A stretch of 64,000 nucleotides of DNA from Proteles cristata cristata (GCA_017311185.1 JAESUZ010000134.1:62001-126000), one strand, 5' to 3'. Counted from the first letter of the stretch, positions 1 through 12,300 are shown. Notes: generated by a model from the sequence alone, not told the origin. Numbers and translations: made by a program.

Positions 1-164
1 GAGAGTGTCTTGGAAGTTTTAGCTTTAGTATTTAGTATTTGTGTACAAAAGCAATGTCCTCTATGTGTCAAATACAGATGTTATTATTTTGAAGATATGT
101 TTTAATATAAAGATTAAAATGTCATCAGAAAACATAGTATATCAAAATAAAAGGCATCTACTAT

Positions 165-835
165 CAAGTGCTTATTATTTTCATCAATTCAATATATTTT
201 TTGAATGTCTACCAAATTCCAGACACTCTTCTAGGTGTTGGAATTTACAAACAGTGAAAAACAAAAGGAAGAAAAAGAGTCAAAATCCCTTCCCTTATTG
301 ATGAGACAATGCTAAGAATGATAAATAAAATATACAGTATGTTAGTGATAAATAATCAAGAAAAGCAGAGGCAAGAGGGTGAGGAAAGTGCTTATGTGTG
401 GATCACGATCCCAACAGTCAGTGGTGATTCAAACAGGACGTATGGAAGTCCTCACTGAAAAGGTGGAATTTGAGTAAGGACCTGGAGTAGGTAAGAGCAC
501 AAGGCTAATGATTTCTAGAGGGGAAGCCTTTCAGACAGCAGGATACTCCAAGGACAAATGTCCCGAGGAAGCACTGCACCTGGCATCAGCAGGTGGAACA
601 GAGTGAGCTAGAAGAAGAGCCAGGGCAGAGGAGGTCAGAGAAGTCAGAGAGGCCAGATATTGCAAACCTTGTGCATCATCAGGAAACTACTGAAGGGTTT
701 TGAGTAGAGGAGTAAAATTACTTGACCTACATTTAACATGATTGTTCTATATGCTTTGTTGTGAGTAAACTGCTCCAGACAGAGTGGGGAACCAGTTAGA
801 TTATTGCACTAATTAATACTATTTTCTTAGGATAT
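165..835 (-). repeat. Ancient L2-like LINE-related repeat
   Basis: The stretch opens with the degenerate 'attgagtgcctactatgtgccaggcactgttctagg' type head and runs on through 'ctcactgaaaaggtg', 'atttgagtaaggacctg' and 'gggttttgagtagaggag'. These phrases match an abundant old mammalian interspersed repeat whose head is the reverse complement of the L2 3' end. Related copies lie near 3.4 kb and 28.2 kb. The exact family is uncertain; no coding capacity remains. Confidence 0.5.
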
Positions 836-1003
836 AAGATTTACACACATAAATTTGATAGAAAATAATGTACAGAAGGATATAATTATGCTGCTACATA
901 ATCATCCTTTTAATCATCTTTAATGGATTTTCCAGCACTATCAAAGTTGTTTCATAAAAAAAGTTGTTTTTTAAAAAAAAATTGTTTCTTTAGCTAAGCT
1001 TAC

Positions 1004-1236
1004 TTTTTTTTTTTAAATTTTTAATATTTTATTTATTTCTAGGAGAGAGAGAGAGAGAGAAAGACAGCGTGAGCAGGGGAGGGTCAGAGAGAGAGGGAGT
1101 CACAGACTGAAACAGGCTCCAGGCTCTGAGCTGGCAGTCAGCACAGAGCCCGACGCGGGGCTCGAACCCACGAACCGCGAGATCATGACCTAAGCGAAAG
1201 TCGGACGCTTAACCGACTAAGCCACCCAGGCGCCCC
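1004..1236 (-). mobile_element. CAN-SINE (young felid type)
   Basis: A complete SINE read on the minus strand, from the T-rich tail complement at the left to GGCGCCCC at the right. It is flanked by TAAGCTTAC on both sides (995-1003 and 1237-1245). It keeps several CpG sites and the 'tttctaggagag' tail signature shared with the copies at 18.6, 23.7, 31.8, 50.0 and 56.9 kb. Confidence 0.93.
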
Positions 1237-1245
1237 TAAGCTTAC

Positions 1246-2289
1246 AACTTCTATTGGACTTCATTCTATAGCAACAAGGGAAAAAAAATAAGCCTCCTAC
1301 TTCACAAAAAATGTTTATTCATTTATTACTTTAATAAAAATGTATAAAGCATCAATATGTTCCAGGCATAAAGATAGACACTAAAGCTATGAAGATGAAT
1401 AACAAGCAGCCTTTTTAAAAAAACTCTTACAGTCTCATGAGCAAAACAGAAATACAAAAAGATATACATAATACATTTAGAAGCACAATGCCAGAGACAT
1501 GTCCAGGGCATTGCCGAAGCACAGAGGCAAGTGTATAGATAGTAAGGATATGTATTTTAGTCTTGGAGATCAGGAAGAAGTTTCTGAGTATTGTTCAGAG
1601 TAGACTTTACTCTCTTCAAACTCTGATCCTTACACTTTTAGACATTAATAAAGCCATACATCTAGGAAATAGTTTCCAGAGACTTGAGAGAATTGGATTA
1701 TACTCTTAGATACCCAATATTCATTTCACAGTGTTTTAAACATATGATCACTTCAAAATGTCTATTCATGTATATTCAATTTCATTTTTTTTCCTTCTTG
1801 TCCTCATGTGATTACTACCACTTATAAAAATGAAAAATTTTCACTGAAGTCTGTGTACATCCATCCATCAGTTTATCTCTGGAAATCATCCAAACTTGTC
1901 TTTATAACACCAGTTGGCTGCTTTCTCATGATGTTATAATTACAGCTGGTTCTTGTGTCACTTATAAAAATCAACTGGAACATCATGCAATATATTGGAG
2001 AAAAAAATGACACTTGCAACTTCACTTATTAGTAGAGGTGTATTGGTTCACCTCTACTAGGACTAACAGGAAACACAGGACTAACATAATGTCTTTTTGT
2101 CTCTGTCAGAAAAATGCCATAGACATAATGAGTTTGATTTCAACATGGTATTTGACAGATACCCAATGTGAATCTGGTTTGGCAATTGTATACAACTGTG
2201 TTAATAAGAAAACATCAGTTTGGAGGGCAGTAGTTTTAATTCTATGCCACAAATTGTTAATTTTATTTTATTTGGCTTCTCCATTCTTA
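1246..2289. other. AT-rich single-copy DNA, no gene seen
   Basis: No repeat family, long frame or RNA gene was recognised here. The small open frames at 1,326-1,511 and 2,014-2,292 have no protein-like composition and no start or splice context. Confidence 0.5.
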
Positions 2290-2569
2290 TAAGTAATATT
2301 TATTTATTTTATTGTCAAGTTAGTTAACATACAGTGTCGTCTTGGCATCAAGAGTAGATTCCTGTGAATTATCACTTACATACAACACCAAGTGCTTATC
2401 CCAACAAGGGCCCTTTTCTGTGCCCATCACCCACTTCCCTCACCCCTAATATTCACCCCCATCAATCTTCAATTTGTTCTCTGTATTTAAGATTCACTTA
2501 TGGTTTGCATCCTTCTCTGTAACTTTTTTTCCCTTCCTTTCTTCTATGGTCTTCTGTTAAGTAATATTT
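2290..2569 (-). mobile_element. 5'-truncated L1 3' end with TSD
   Basis: A short LINE-1 3'-end insertion on the minus strand. On the plus strand it reads 'ttattgtcaagttagttaac' then the degenerate 'acaccaagtgcttatccca' typical of the carnivore L1 3' end seen again at 12.5 and 13.4 kb. TAAGTAATATTT flanks it (2,290-2,301 and 2,558-2,569). More diverged than the 13-15 kb L1, so older. Confidence 0.8.
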
Positions 2570-2655
2570 TAAAAATTTCAAAATACCTGTCACATACACC
2601 AACTGTTCAGTAATCCACAAAGATATGAAAAACATTATCAAATTAAAAATGAAAC

Positions 2656-2878
2656 AGGGGAACTGGGTGTCTTATTTGGTTAAGTGTCTGACTTCGGCTC
2701 AGGTCATGATCTCTCAGTTTGTGGGTTTGAGTCCCACTTGGGGCTCTGCTGACAGCTCAGAGCCTGGAGCGTGCTTCAGATTCTGTGTCTCCCTCTCTCT
2801 ACCCTTCCCCAGCTTGCACTTTGTGTATGTGTCTCTTTCTCTTTCAAAAATAAAATAAATGTTAAATTTTTTTAAAAA
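2656..2878 (+). mobile_element. CAN-SINE
   Basis: Diverged plus-strand SINE with 'ggttaagtgtctgacttcggctcaggtcatgatctc' spread over its tRNA-derived head, the 'cagctcagagcctggagc' body, a CT-rich tract and an A-rich tail. A short open frame running through it is only SINE translation. Confidence 0.9.
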
Positions 2879-3429
2879 AGATATAAAACTAGGAGCAAAT
2901 CTTCTTTAAATTAAAGTATCAGTGACCAAAGTAATCTTGATAGGTTTGAACAATAGGGTAAATTTTGTAGAAATTAGTTGTAAACTTACATTTGAAATCA
3001 ATGAAAAAAGGAGACGATAGGATTTCTAAGCTGAGACAGCTAGCTGTTCCTCCTTTAGTATTGCTGATTTCTCATAGAAATTCTTCAAAAAAGTCACAAG
3101 AAACAAAGTTGTAACATCATTGGGAACTAGGTATTCTAGTGAAGTTGTACCAGAATCCTGAAACACATTATCGGAAATGGCTATGAGGTTATTCAAAAGA
3201 GAGTTCCAGTTACTCCATGCTGAACCTCTTTCTCAGGAACATAAAGACATCAACGTTACATATTCATTTAACACATAGTTACTTGACAGTCATGATGTTC
3301 GAAAAACAAGCTGAACTCTAGAGTTCAAAGGAGAGAAAGTACAGTTCTAATTGTCTAATTCAGAAGATTAAAAATGACAACCAGGAAATATTAAGAGTAT
3401 ATTTAAGGATAGTACATGACATGCACTGG
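2879..3429. other. Single-copy DNA, no gene seen
   Basis: AT-rich sequence with no recognised repeat, RNA gene or credible exon. Confidence 0.45.
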
Positions 3430-4075
3430 ACGTCCTTAAAAAGGACAACTGAACCAAGCTTAGAAGAGTCAGAGGGATGATTCTGGGTATACATGATCTG
3501 AAACAAAATTAGGAGCTAGCCAGAAGGTGGTAGTGGTGCTGCTGTGTGTGGTACAGTGTAGTATAATGAAATCAGATGAGAGGATGGGGAAAGTTGGTGA
3601 AGAAGTTTAAAGCTTGAGTGAGCAGCATGTTCAAAGGCTTGGAAAAAAGAGAAGGACTAGAAGTAGTTGGCAGAATTATCAGTAGGATTATGAGGATGGA
3701 ATAGAGATCACTGTGACAGAAATGAACAGTGAGGCTAGAGTAACAATCAGAGGCCAACTCTAAAGGTGTTTTATGCCATCCCAAGAAATTTGGACTTTAA
3801 ATTTTATTTTGATATGAAGCCTTTAGAGAGTTTTAATCAGGCAATGACATAATGAGATTTGCATTTTATTTTATTTTATAAATATAATTTATTGTCAAAT
3901 AAGCTTACAACACCCAGTGCGCATCTCAACCAGTGCCCTCGTCAATGCCCATTAGCTAAGAGTAGAGGATGGATTGGATTGGGAGCAGACTGGTGTGAGA
4001 GAGACTAGGTAGGATAGTATGGAAATTCATGCTAGCAGTAATAGTGGCCTGAACTAAGGTAACTGATAGAGAAAT
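3430..4075 (-). repeat. Ancient L2-like repeat, split by an L1 fragment
   Basis: Same old family as 165-835: 'gagtgagcagcatgttcaaagg', 'tttggactttaaattttat', 'gagagttttaatcaggcaatgacat' and 'gtggcctgaactaaggt' keep the order of the consensus. A short L1 3'-end piece interrupts it at about 3,865-3,955, giving a clear relative age order. Confidence 0.5.
3865..3955 (-). mobile_element. Short L1 3'-end fragment nested in older repeat
   Basis: The plus strand reads 'atttattgtcaaataagctt' then 'acaacacccagtgcgcatct', which is the L1 3' end in reverse. Only about 80 bp are present. It sits inside the L2-like repeat, whose two halves continue on either side. Confidence 0.6.
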
Positions 4076-4087
4076 GAAAAACAACAA

Positions 4088-4330
4088 AATACTGTAAAAC
4101 CTTGGTCTGTGAGCATAATTTGATCTGGAAACATGCTTGTAACCTAAAGTACTTGTATATCAAAGTGAATTTCAAGAACCATTGTCTCAGTTGTGATCAT
4201 GTGAAATTTGGCATCATGTACTACTCATATTGCAATACATCACTTGTTCATCAAGTTAAAATTTATTAGAGATGGTTACTCATCTTGCGGAACAATCATA
4301 GACCAAGTTAATAGCAATCCAAGTTGTTAC
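4088..4330. mobile_element. Possible DNA-transposon remnant (Tigger-like)
   Basis: The segment starts 'actgtaaaaccttggtctgtg' and continues through 'cttgtatatcaaagtgaat', 'cagttgtgatcatgtg' and 'catcaagttaaaatttatt'. I recognise this as a common old mammalian repeat, probably a non-autonomous Tc1/mariner-Tigger element, but the family name and strand are not certain. Confidence 0.35.
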
Positions 4331-4559
4331 TGTATATTAAAGAGCTATTACATAGAAATGACAATATTCAGAGAAAACACATTAAAAAGAAAATAATTAG
4401 ATCTTGGTTATCAGTTGGATATAAGATCTCAGGAAGGATTTGCTAAAATGGTATCAGGACTTTTGATGTAGACAGATGAATAGACTACATCAACCTTTCA
4501 AATAAGGAAAAGTGTATTTGGAGAACGAAGGGGAGGAATCACAAATTAAGTTTCATATA

Positions 4560-5560
4560 TATTCAGCGTGAAATTCCTGAAGACAAGTAGAGACCTCCTC
4601 TAGTAAATTATAATTCTGGGTCTGGAATGAAGAAATGGTGTGGGGTGAGAATTAAATCTATCGAAATGGATGAAATCATCCAGACTGAGCTGGAAAAGTG
4701 ATGAAAGAATGGCTGAAAGTAACATCTTGGAAAACATTTTAGGATAAAACAGGATAATAAGCTTACATTGACACTGAATTTGAGTAGGCAGAGAGGTGAA
4801 CATAAGTCACATTATGACAGAAAAGAAACCAAAGATCTCAAAGAATGACTAGTATAAAGCAATAATTTATGATGAATGATTTAATATTTGGGAAACACAA
4901 TAATAATAATAAACACAAGAATAATGCCTGACCCATGGTGATTCTCTATAAAACACATTGAATGCTGCTGAAAAATTAAGTATTTGTAACTAAAATGTCC
5001 CTCACCACCACCAACCTGGCAATACAAATAGAGACATCTTAGCAATGATACCATGTTTCCTCCTCTTATAGGCATCTGGAAATACTTCTTGGGAATATAG
5101 GTTTTAGAATGTCCCTCTCAAGTACTTTTAGCTTCCCTAACTTTGAGGCATATTCCCGTATCAGTCACTCCTACTTTGGCTCCTTCTTATCAAGGATTTC
5201 TACATAAGCAGGTAATTCACTATCACCACTCTTAAGTAGGACAGCTGTGTGAATCCAGTACTCATGTCCAAATGGTTCCAGGTGTACTAGTCCTTGAAAT
5301 GGTAAAGTATGATTTGAACTCATGGAGAAAGATGGCTGGTACTTAGCTAGAAGGAGGAAGCTGATGTTAAGTTCATAACATCAGTGAATAAAAGCAGATG
5401 ACTAGAGGCTGGCAAGAAATGGTGATGAGGAATACAGAATTGCAAAGATGGAGAGCAAGAATATCAGTGATAGTGGGTTTGGCATAAGGGAGAAGGCAAT
5501 TTATCTGGAAGCCATACTGTGAATGAAGAAGAGGATAAAATTACCTCCACTCCCAACTCC
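4560..5560. other. Probably degraded old repeat; no gene seen
   Basis: Parts such as 'gaaatggatgaaatcatcc' resemble the far end of the L2-like family at 28.2 kb, but similarity fades and I cannot set boundaries. No credible exon or RNA gene was found. Confidence 0.3.
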
Positions 5561-5762
5561 AAGGTGTGTAGAGCATGCAAGAATCATCATCAGTGGAAAG
5601 GATGCCTTCAGGTATGAGCCAGATTTTAATCAAGATAGAAGGAAAATATGCTAAAAGAGAAGCATGCAAGAGAATTCACTTACTATAGAAAAACACAAAA
5701 AAGGGGTTGCAGGGAAATAAAAAGTGAGAGGATGGACTAGGGATAAGAAGAGAACTCTGTGA

Positions 5763-5873
5763 GGGCACCTGAGTGGCTCAGTTTGTAGAGCATGCAGTTT
5801 TTTATCTTGGGTTGTGAGTTCTAGATGCATGTTGGGTGTAGAAATTACCTAAGAAATAAATAAAAATACTCGA
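5763..5873 (+). mobile_element. Short old CAN-SINE
   Basis: A compact SINE of about 110 bp: 'gggcacctgagtggctcag' head, degenerate tRNA-derived part, 'gttgggtgtagaaattacct' and an AAATAAATAAA tail. It lacks the (CT)n middle of the other copies. The same short form occurs at 42.3 kb. Confidence 0.8.
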
Positions 5874-6403
5874 AACTTCATAAAATAAATACAGAGCATT
5901 TGGTGTTGAAACTAAGAGGAGGGCACCTAAGGAAGTCCACCCAGGAGGAAAGTAGGCCAGCCTCTTAATAGTTAGTAGTGGCATTTTGCACCCAAGGGAG
6001 ATAATGACAAAATGGGCAATCACAACCTCTCCCTTCCTCAAGTTATATTTTCTGAGATCGGTAGACATTTTACAACCTCTTTGGACCTCCCAGGTTGTAA
6101 GGCTAGGATTGCTTCCCTTGTCCATCTGTGGTTACAATTGGGCAAGTTAGTACCAGGAGGCTCCTAATGGATCACATCAAGGTCAGACATGTTACTTTTG
6201 CAGAGTGGTCCATTTTCTCTTGTGCGTCAGCATCATTACTCTTGCCAAGTTGGTGACCATCTCAAGTAAAATTAGTTACTTTTGCAGTTTCCATCATAGA
6301 GTGTGTTCCCTGCTTACTCAGGGATTCAACTACAGAGAATGGGAACAAGTTTTAACCTACTTTGTTCAATTTTATTTTCAACTCTTTTGGCACTTTTTTA
6401 GAG

Positions 6404-6616
6404 CAGAGTTTTTCATCAACATTATCCACATTTTGAGCTGGATAATTTTCTTTGTTGTGGTAATGGGTGGTTTTGTGCAATGTATGATGTTTAGCAGGAT
6501 CCCTTACCTCTCCCAGAGCTGCTATGCCACATGCTTTGAGTCTAATGACCAAAATGGTTTCCAGATATAGCCAAACATCACCTGGGGAATGACACTGTTC
6601 CAGTTGAAAACCACTA
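6404..6616 (-). mobile_element. hAT-Charlie MITE, MER20-like
   Basis: Read on the minus strand it begins CTAGTGGTTTTCAACTGG and carries 'ccaggtgatgtttggctata', 'gctaaacatcatacattgca' and 'aattatccagctcaaaatg', the order of the MER20 consensus as I recall it. Imperfect terminal inverted repeats are visible (cagagtttttcatc at left). The 121-codon plus-strand frame at 6,205-6,570 runs into it and is therefore not a gene. Confidence 0.7.
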
Positions 6617-6619
6617 GAT

Positions 6620-7049
6620 GGTAAGCAAACCAGTCCTAGTCAACTGAGCATTAAAGTCATGTTTTTTTCAATAGGCTTACTAGAGGTTCATGCAAATGTC
6701 ACTCTAGTCACTTGCTCTGGTTAATCAGATTCTTAGTGAGGTATGCAAATTAAATGTTGTCTTTTACACCCTCCGATCCTTTGTCCCCCTTGCATTAAGA
6801 CAAGGAATCTGATGCTAAGACTTTGCTCCAAAGAAAACTTGAGTGGTTGATTCTATTCAAGTACTGCATCTGGATTTACAAGGCCTTCTACATCTAGATA
6901 CACTTAGGCTTTTGTTCAATCAATATATTGAGTACAGTATAAGAAACCTGTCTTCCACTGAATCATTTTACAAGATTTACATTCATTTTTGTATTTCAGT
7001 TACCATAGGAGAAGTGAGACAAATTTAAGCATACAAAGGGGAGGGGATT
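6620..7049. other. Single-copy DNA, no gene seen
   Basis: No recognised repeat or gene. A 61-codon frame at 6,843-7,028 shows nothing protein-like. Confidence 0.45.
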
Positions 7050-7065
7050 ATAAAATATGCTTCCT

Positions 7066-7294
7066 GGGGCGCCTGGGTGGCTCAGTCGGTTAAGCGTCCG
7101 ACTTCAGCTCAGGTCATGATCTCATTCGTGGGTTCGAGCCCCAAATCAGGCTCTGTGCTGCCCGCCAGCTCAGAGCCTGGAGCCTGTTTCAGATTCTGTG
7201 TCTCCCTCTCTCTCTGACCCTCCCCTGCTCATGCTCTCTCTCTCTCTGTCTCTCTCTCTCTCTCTCAGGAATAAATAAAACATTAAAAAAAATA
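7066..7294 (+). mobile_element. CAN-SINE with 16-bp TSD
   Basis: Full-length plus-strand SINE starting GGGGCGCCTGGGTGGCTC. The perfect duplication ATAAAATATGCTTCCT flanks it (7,050-7,065 and 7,295-7,310). Box B-like GGTTCGAGCCC is intact, and the (CT)n tract is long. A fairly recent insertion. Confidence 0.95.
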
Positions 7295-7310
7295 ATAAAA
7301 TATGCTTCCT

Positions 7311-7885
7311 TATTCCCTGGCTTCTGACCCTATGTAAACCATTCATGGAATAATGGAAGGGAAAGGTAGGCTCCGAAAGCCACAAAGCCTCACTTGCCTG
7401 GCAATCGTGATTCTTTCAGGGCTTTCTTCTACACGCTGCTGATTTGCTCCACCGCTTGTCAGTCTGTAGATCTTACCTGATTCCCTGACGACTCAGTACT
7501 AGGACTCCATTGTTAGAATAAAGGGAGAAAAATGCTCATCTCCAATGCTTGGAAATTCAAACCTCTATCATATGGTAAAACCATTTCCACTGGGGCAATT
7601 TTGTCTCCCAAAAGTTAACATTGTACCCCTGTGTAAATTTTCTTAATTACGAGCTGCACACTGATTTGTTCATATGAATGAATACAAGTAAAGCGTTTAT
7701 TTGTTAGAATAAAGACTTAGATGATTCAGCTTTTAAATTTATCTCAAATGTCAAATAGTCACATTAATTATAGGTGAAAACAAAAGGTGTTCATTTTATT
7801 ACCAACAGCTTTATATGTATATCATCCTACATCAGATTGATTCTAAAAATTAAATCCCTCAATTTAAAAAGAAAGTGAAATTGAA
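7311..7885. other. Single-copy DNA, no gene seen
   Basis: AT-rich, no recognised repeat, exon or RNA gene. Confidence 0.4.
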
Positions 7886-8140
7886 TGCTTTTCACAAATA
7901 GGAAATATGGTACAAAGATTTAGAGAATAAACTTTGAAAGTATATCTGTTTTCAGTTCCATTTATTAGCTGTAGGACTTGAGCAAGTAATTTAAATTGTT
8001 TTCTCAGCTATACGATGGAAATAACATATGTGCTTCCATAGTTTATGTTCTGATTAAATAAAACAATGCATATAAATTGCTAACCATAGTGCTTATCAAA
8101 CAGTAAGCACTCAGTATTAGCTATTTTTATTATTATGTAA
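7886..8140 (+). repeat. MIR SINE (ancient)
   Basis: The order 'attagctgtaggacttgagc', 'aagtaatttaaattg', 'tacgatggaaataac', 'gattaaataaaacaatgc' and 'agtaagcactcagtatta' follows the MIR consensus from the core to the 3' end, with strong divergence. Confidence 0.75.
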
Positions 8141-8882
8141 AAATTAGTTATATAAGTCTATATGGGACAGAAATAAAAACTGAGTGCTGGATACTTGAAA
8201 AATATATATGATAAGAGTATTTTGCTTTTTACTGACCTTAGTTTCTAAGGTGGAGAATTTTTGATGGTGAAACAAAGGCTATAGGTTTAGAGGTGGGAGA
8301 ATAAACCTCATATTGAAGTCTGGGGTTATTATTTATACTTTTGGTTGAGGTGGCCTCTGCCTTAATGTAGACCTGGCTCTGTTTAAAGTTTGAAGTGAGA
8401 TATATCTTTCTTCAGTTTTCTTAAATATAATCCTTAGCTAAACTATTGAATAGACGAAAAGGATGGTGATGAAATTACTTTATGTAAAAGCAAGTGTTTC
8501 ATAGTTATATGTACTGTACAGATAATTTACAATAAATTCAGAAATACAGAAATAAAGCAATAATAATATTGACTTAATATAATCTGTACTGGAAGGTAAA
8601 ATTAATTTCACTTAGAAGAGATGTGAGAAAGATAGAATTAATGTAGTGACCTTCAGTGAACTTCAAATGAACCATAAATCAATATTACATAGAAAAATGG
8701 AAAGGTCTGGTGGGATCAATGTATTTTTCCCAAACAATAGCCAATTCATAAAAATATGAAACATGCATAAATATAAAAATTTATATTTAATATGTCATAT
8801 TCTGTATTTTAAGGTCTCCAAATTTAGGTTTTCAAATATGATTCCTTATCTTTACTAACTACCTTGATTTATTCAATTATAC
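8141..8882. other. Single-copy AT-rich DNA, no gene seen
   Basis: No recognised repeat or credible frame. Confidence 0.4.
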
Positions 8883-8895
8883 CTGTTCGGTAGTT

Positions 8896-9111
8896 GTTTT
8901 TTTTTTAATTTTAATGTTTATTTATCTTTAAGAAAAAAAGTGAGATCGAGTGGGGAAGAAGCAGAGAGGGAAGGAGACGCAGAACCCAACGTAGGCTCCA
9001 GGCTCTGAGCTGTCAGCACACAGCTAGATGTGGGGCTTGAACTCACAGACCCAAAATCATGACCTGAGCCAAAGTTTGATGCTTAACTGACTGAGCCACC
9101 CAGGTGTCCCA
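8896..9111 (-). mobile_element. CAN-SINE (older)
   Basis: Minus-strand SINE with the T-rich end at left and 'ccacccaggtgtccc' at right. CTGTTCGGTAGTT (8,883-8,895) and CTGTTTGGTAGTT (9,112-9,124) flank it, one mismatch in 13, consistent with a CpG decay in the TSD. Confidence 0.93.
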
Positions 9112-9124
9112 CTGTTTGGTAGTT

Positions 9125-10679
9125 CTAAAAGCTATATTCATAGACTAAAATTTAAAGGAGGAAGAGAACATCATTGTGATAGTTGATAAGAGATCATAAG
9201 AATGTAGAAATAAATCTTGTCTTTCATATTTTCATGGATGTTACCCTTGGCAATTCTCAATATTGATTTCTGATCTTGATAAGTGTCCCAAATTTTTAAT
9301 AAAGGCAGATACTTGGGAAAGGTTTTAATTTAGTAATAAGAGCTGACTAGATCCACACTAGATTGGAATCTTGAAGAGAGGAGCAGCCCCAACTTTTCAA
9401 TTCCATTAATGAATTTGAAGTGAGGAAGTTAACATCTCTCTTTATGGTGGTGTAATTCTGAAGACCAGAGAGCAAATATTGGGAATTATACATTGAATTG
9501 GAACATTGATGCCTAAGTTGTGGCAAGATACTGTTAGGTACTGAAATTTGACAGATAAAGAGTCATATGTGGAGGATCACAGGAGCTCAGAATATAAGAG
9601 TGGAGAGGACTATTGAGGTGGTATGGTTTGCCTCCTGAGATGAAGTATTAATGCCAAAGTGGCTTTCTTGCCACTTACCACAAAGGCCATAAGTATGTCA
9701 GATCATAAAGAAGCCAGACTGGAAAAGAGATGAAACAATATTTCTCACTCAGAAACAAACAAACAAACAAACAAACAAACAAACTACATTTTATGAAAGG
9801 TCATTTATTCAACTTCTCAAACTATGCATTTTTTTCAGTCATCTATTCAGTTTTATTCATTAATTCACCAAATGCATCATGCTTCCACTAGGTCCATGTA
9901 ATAGATCCTTTGACTGCTTCAAATGGCTTAACCCTATATAAAGCATCAGTTGATTCAATAGTTAGCATCACAGATCAACTCTTTCCTCTAGGTTTTCCCA
10001 AAGGTATTACAATTCCTATAGTGCCAGCAAAGGAATAATATTTGCTGGAAACTCCCAGCATTTTCCTAAGGGATTTTGACTTAGTATGATTTAAGAGCAT
10101 ATTGTTGTAGATTCTCTGATTTCCAGTATTCATCTGAAAGAGTTCAGGAGTACCTTTAGTGAACAGATAAGATTCTTCACAAATCTAGATTACCTTGTTT
10201 TCCAGAGGTGTTAAGTCGGAGTTCTCATTAGAAGGAAAGTTAGGTTAGGGCATAATGTAAGACCAACAGAGGACCAGAAACAGTGGGATTAACATCAAGG
10301 CTAGTCTGTGAATTTCCTACCAGGAAATATATCAGTGAATAACAGTAAGGGAAGTACTATGTGTTCTAGGAACTGTTTGGTTATAAGACCTCTAGAAAAT
10401 AACGAGCTGCAAGTTCTCTTGTTCCTTTGATTACGATCCCTAATTTGCAATGTGCTCAGCTCAGGTAAATGATAAATTGTTTTTGTTGTTGTTGTTTGAG
10501 GGTAGTTCTTATTCCCTTACAATTTCGCTCTCCTTCACTATTTATGTTTATAACCATTTAGAGAAAAGCAAGAGAGAATAAAAAGGAAATTAAGAATAGC
10601 AAAGTGGGGGTCCTGTGATGTATTACAGGGCCTTGTAAAATGAGATGTCTTGATGGTGATTGAGAGAGAGAGACAGAGA
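9125..10679. other. Single-copy DNA with one (AAAC)n microsatellite
   Basis: About 1.5 kb with no gene signal. The only clear structure is the (AAAC)n run at 9,751-9,784. Confidence 0.4.
9751..9784 (+). repeat. (AAAC)n microsatellite
   Basis: Eight uninterrupted AAAC units, long enough to be length-variable. Confidence 0.95.
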
Positions 10680-10903
10680 TGGGACACCTGAGTGGCTCAG
10701 TTGGTTAAGCGTCTGACTTCGGCTCAGGTCAGATCTCACAGTTTGTGGGCTTGAGCCCCACATCAGGCTCTGTACTGACAGCTCAGAGTCTGGATCCTGT
10801 TTCAGATTCTGTCTCCCTCTCTCTCTCTGCCTGTCCCCCACTCATGCTCTGTCTCTCTCTGTCTCAAAAATAAATAAACTATTAAAAAAAAAGTTTAAAA
10901 AAG
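10680..10903 (+). mobile_element. CAN-SINE
   Basis: Plus-strand SINE 'gggacacctgagtggctc' through 'ctcaaaaataaataaac' and A-rich tail, set between GA-rich flanks (gagagagagacagagat / agagagagatggagag) that may be a slipped TSD. Confidence 0.9.
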
Positions 10904-12300
10904 AGAGAGAGATGGAGAGGGGGAGAGAAAGAGAGAGCGAGAAGAAGGCAGGGAGAGAGAGAATGTCAAGAAGACCAAGAAAACAAAGAAAGGTTGGGTG
11001 ATAGTGAATGGGCTTGGCAGTTAGGGATGGGGAAGCCGACTGAGTTCTGAGAAGCACTTTTATCTGCTTTGAATTCTCAAATTTTTCCATTCAATGTGCA
11101 CAGCCTTTCAGTTTTGCAAAATTTGTCAAGTTTGACAAATATTCCATATAAGGAAGGGTAGATACAATATTCAAGGTCACTTTTCCCCTGCTCTATTCTG
11201 ACTGCTGAAATACGTTAGAATGCTGATAATAGAATAGAGCAGTTTCTAGGATTGACTGAAGGTCTACAATTAGCATACTTTCTAACAAAGCCCTCGTTTT
11301 CTGATGTTCAGACCAGTGACAAAGAGGTTATCTTTAAATTTATCCATTTCTAACTTAAAGGAAGACTGCCATTGAATGGAAAAGCAGGTTTTCTTTTTTT
11401 AAAATATATATTTAGATTACTTCCCCATTTAATATGTATGCTCTGCATACATCTTTCATAAATGGAAACACTACAGAACCAAAAGCCTTCATAAAAAAAG
11501 TATTCATAATACCATGAACACTCATTAAGCTATAAAAAACTAGAAAAAGTATTTTTGGTTTATCAGTAATAAATTCTTGATAATAAACTCTTAGTTGCTA
11601 AAAGTCACATTATGTATATCATTGGCCTTTGCATTTTTGTCAAACTTTGATAAATATTATCAACTGACAATGCTAAGAACCAATCTCTGCTTCATGTTGG
11701 ATGATTTCCCTTTCAGTGTCCTTACCTTACCTAGCTTAACCTTACTTGAGTCCCATCCAGGTTTAGCAGGGAAGGGAGATACATCTTCTGATTTGAATTT
11801 GCTTCTACAGATTTCTTAACCTCTTCCAACTCCATTGTTTTCATTTATGAAACTTGGGCAAAAATGTCTCTTACAGCTTGCTGGTACAAGGATTTAATGG
11901 ATTAACATATGCTAGCTTCTTTTCTGAGTTAAGCATCCTGTTTTAACGAAAAGAAACTCCATCTACTGCTTCTCAACAGTATCTTTCCATGAAGCTTAGG
12001 AAAAGGAGGTAAAAAACTTCTGGAAAAAATGATTCATTTTCTTCTAGAATATTGATGCTAGATTACATATTCTGTATAGCAAACTCCAACTGACCTAAAA
12101 CGGAAAAAAATACTTCAATATACAATTGAAGAAAGAAATGCAGAAAGATATTTATAGAAACTATTAATATTACTATCGTTATTAATATCTGTAATTCTCT
12201 CCCACTGAAGCCAAAAAGTGACTGAAATGTAAATAATGGGCTCTTCCTCCACATCCCCCACATACACACATGCATCTTCACAGGGTGACCTCAACCTCAG
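10904..12300. other. GA-rich then AT-rich DNA, no gene seen
   Basis: A GA-rich stretch follows the SINE (10,903-10,990). The rest holds no recognised repeat. Frames at 11,595 and 12,063 show no gene features. Confidence 0.4.

Noticed and set aside
6205..6570. 121-codon plus frame rich in hydrophobic residues, membrane protein-like.
   Set aside because: More than half lies in a MER20-like transposon read in antisense; the hydrophobic look comes from T-rich DNA.
7066..7140. tRNA genes suggested by GGTTCGAGCCC and similar words in many places.
   Set aside because: All sit in CAN-SINE heads derived from tRNA-Lys; they do not form an independent tRNA gene.
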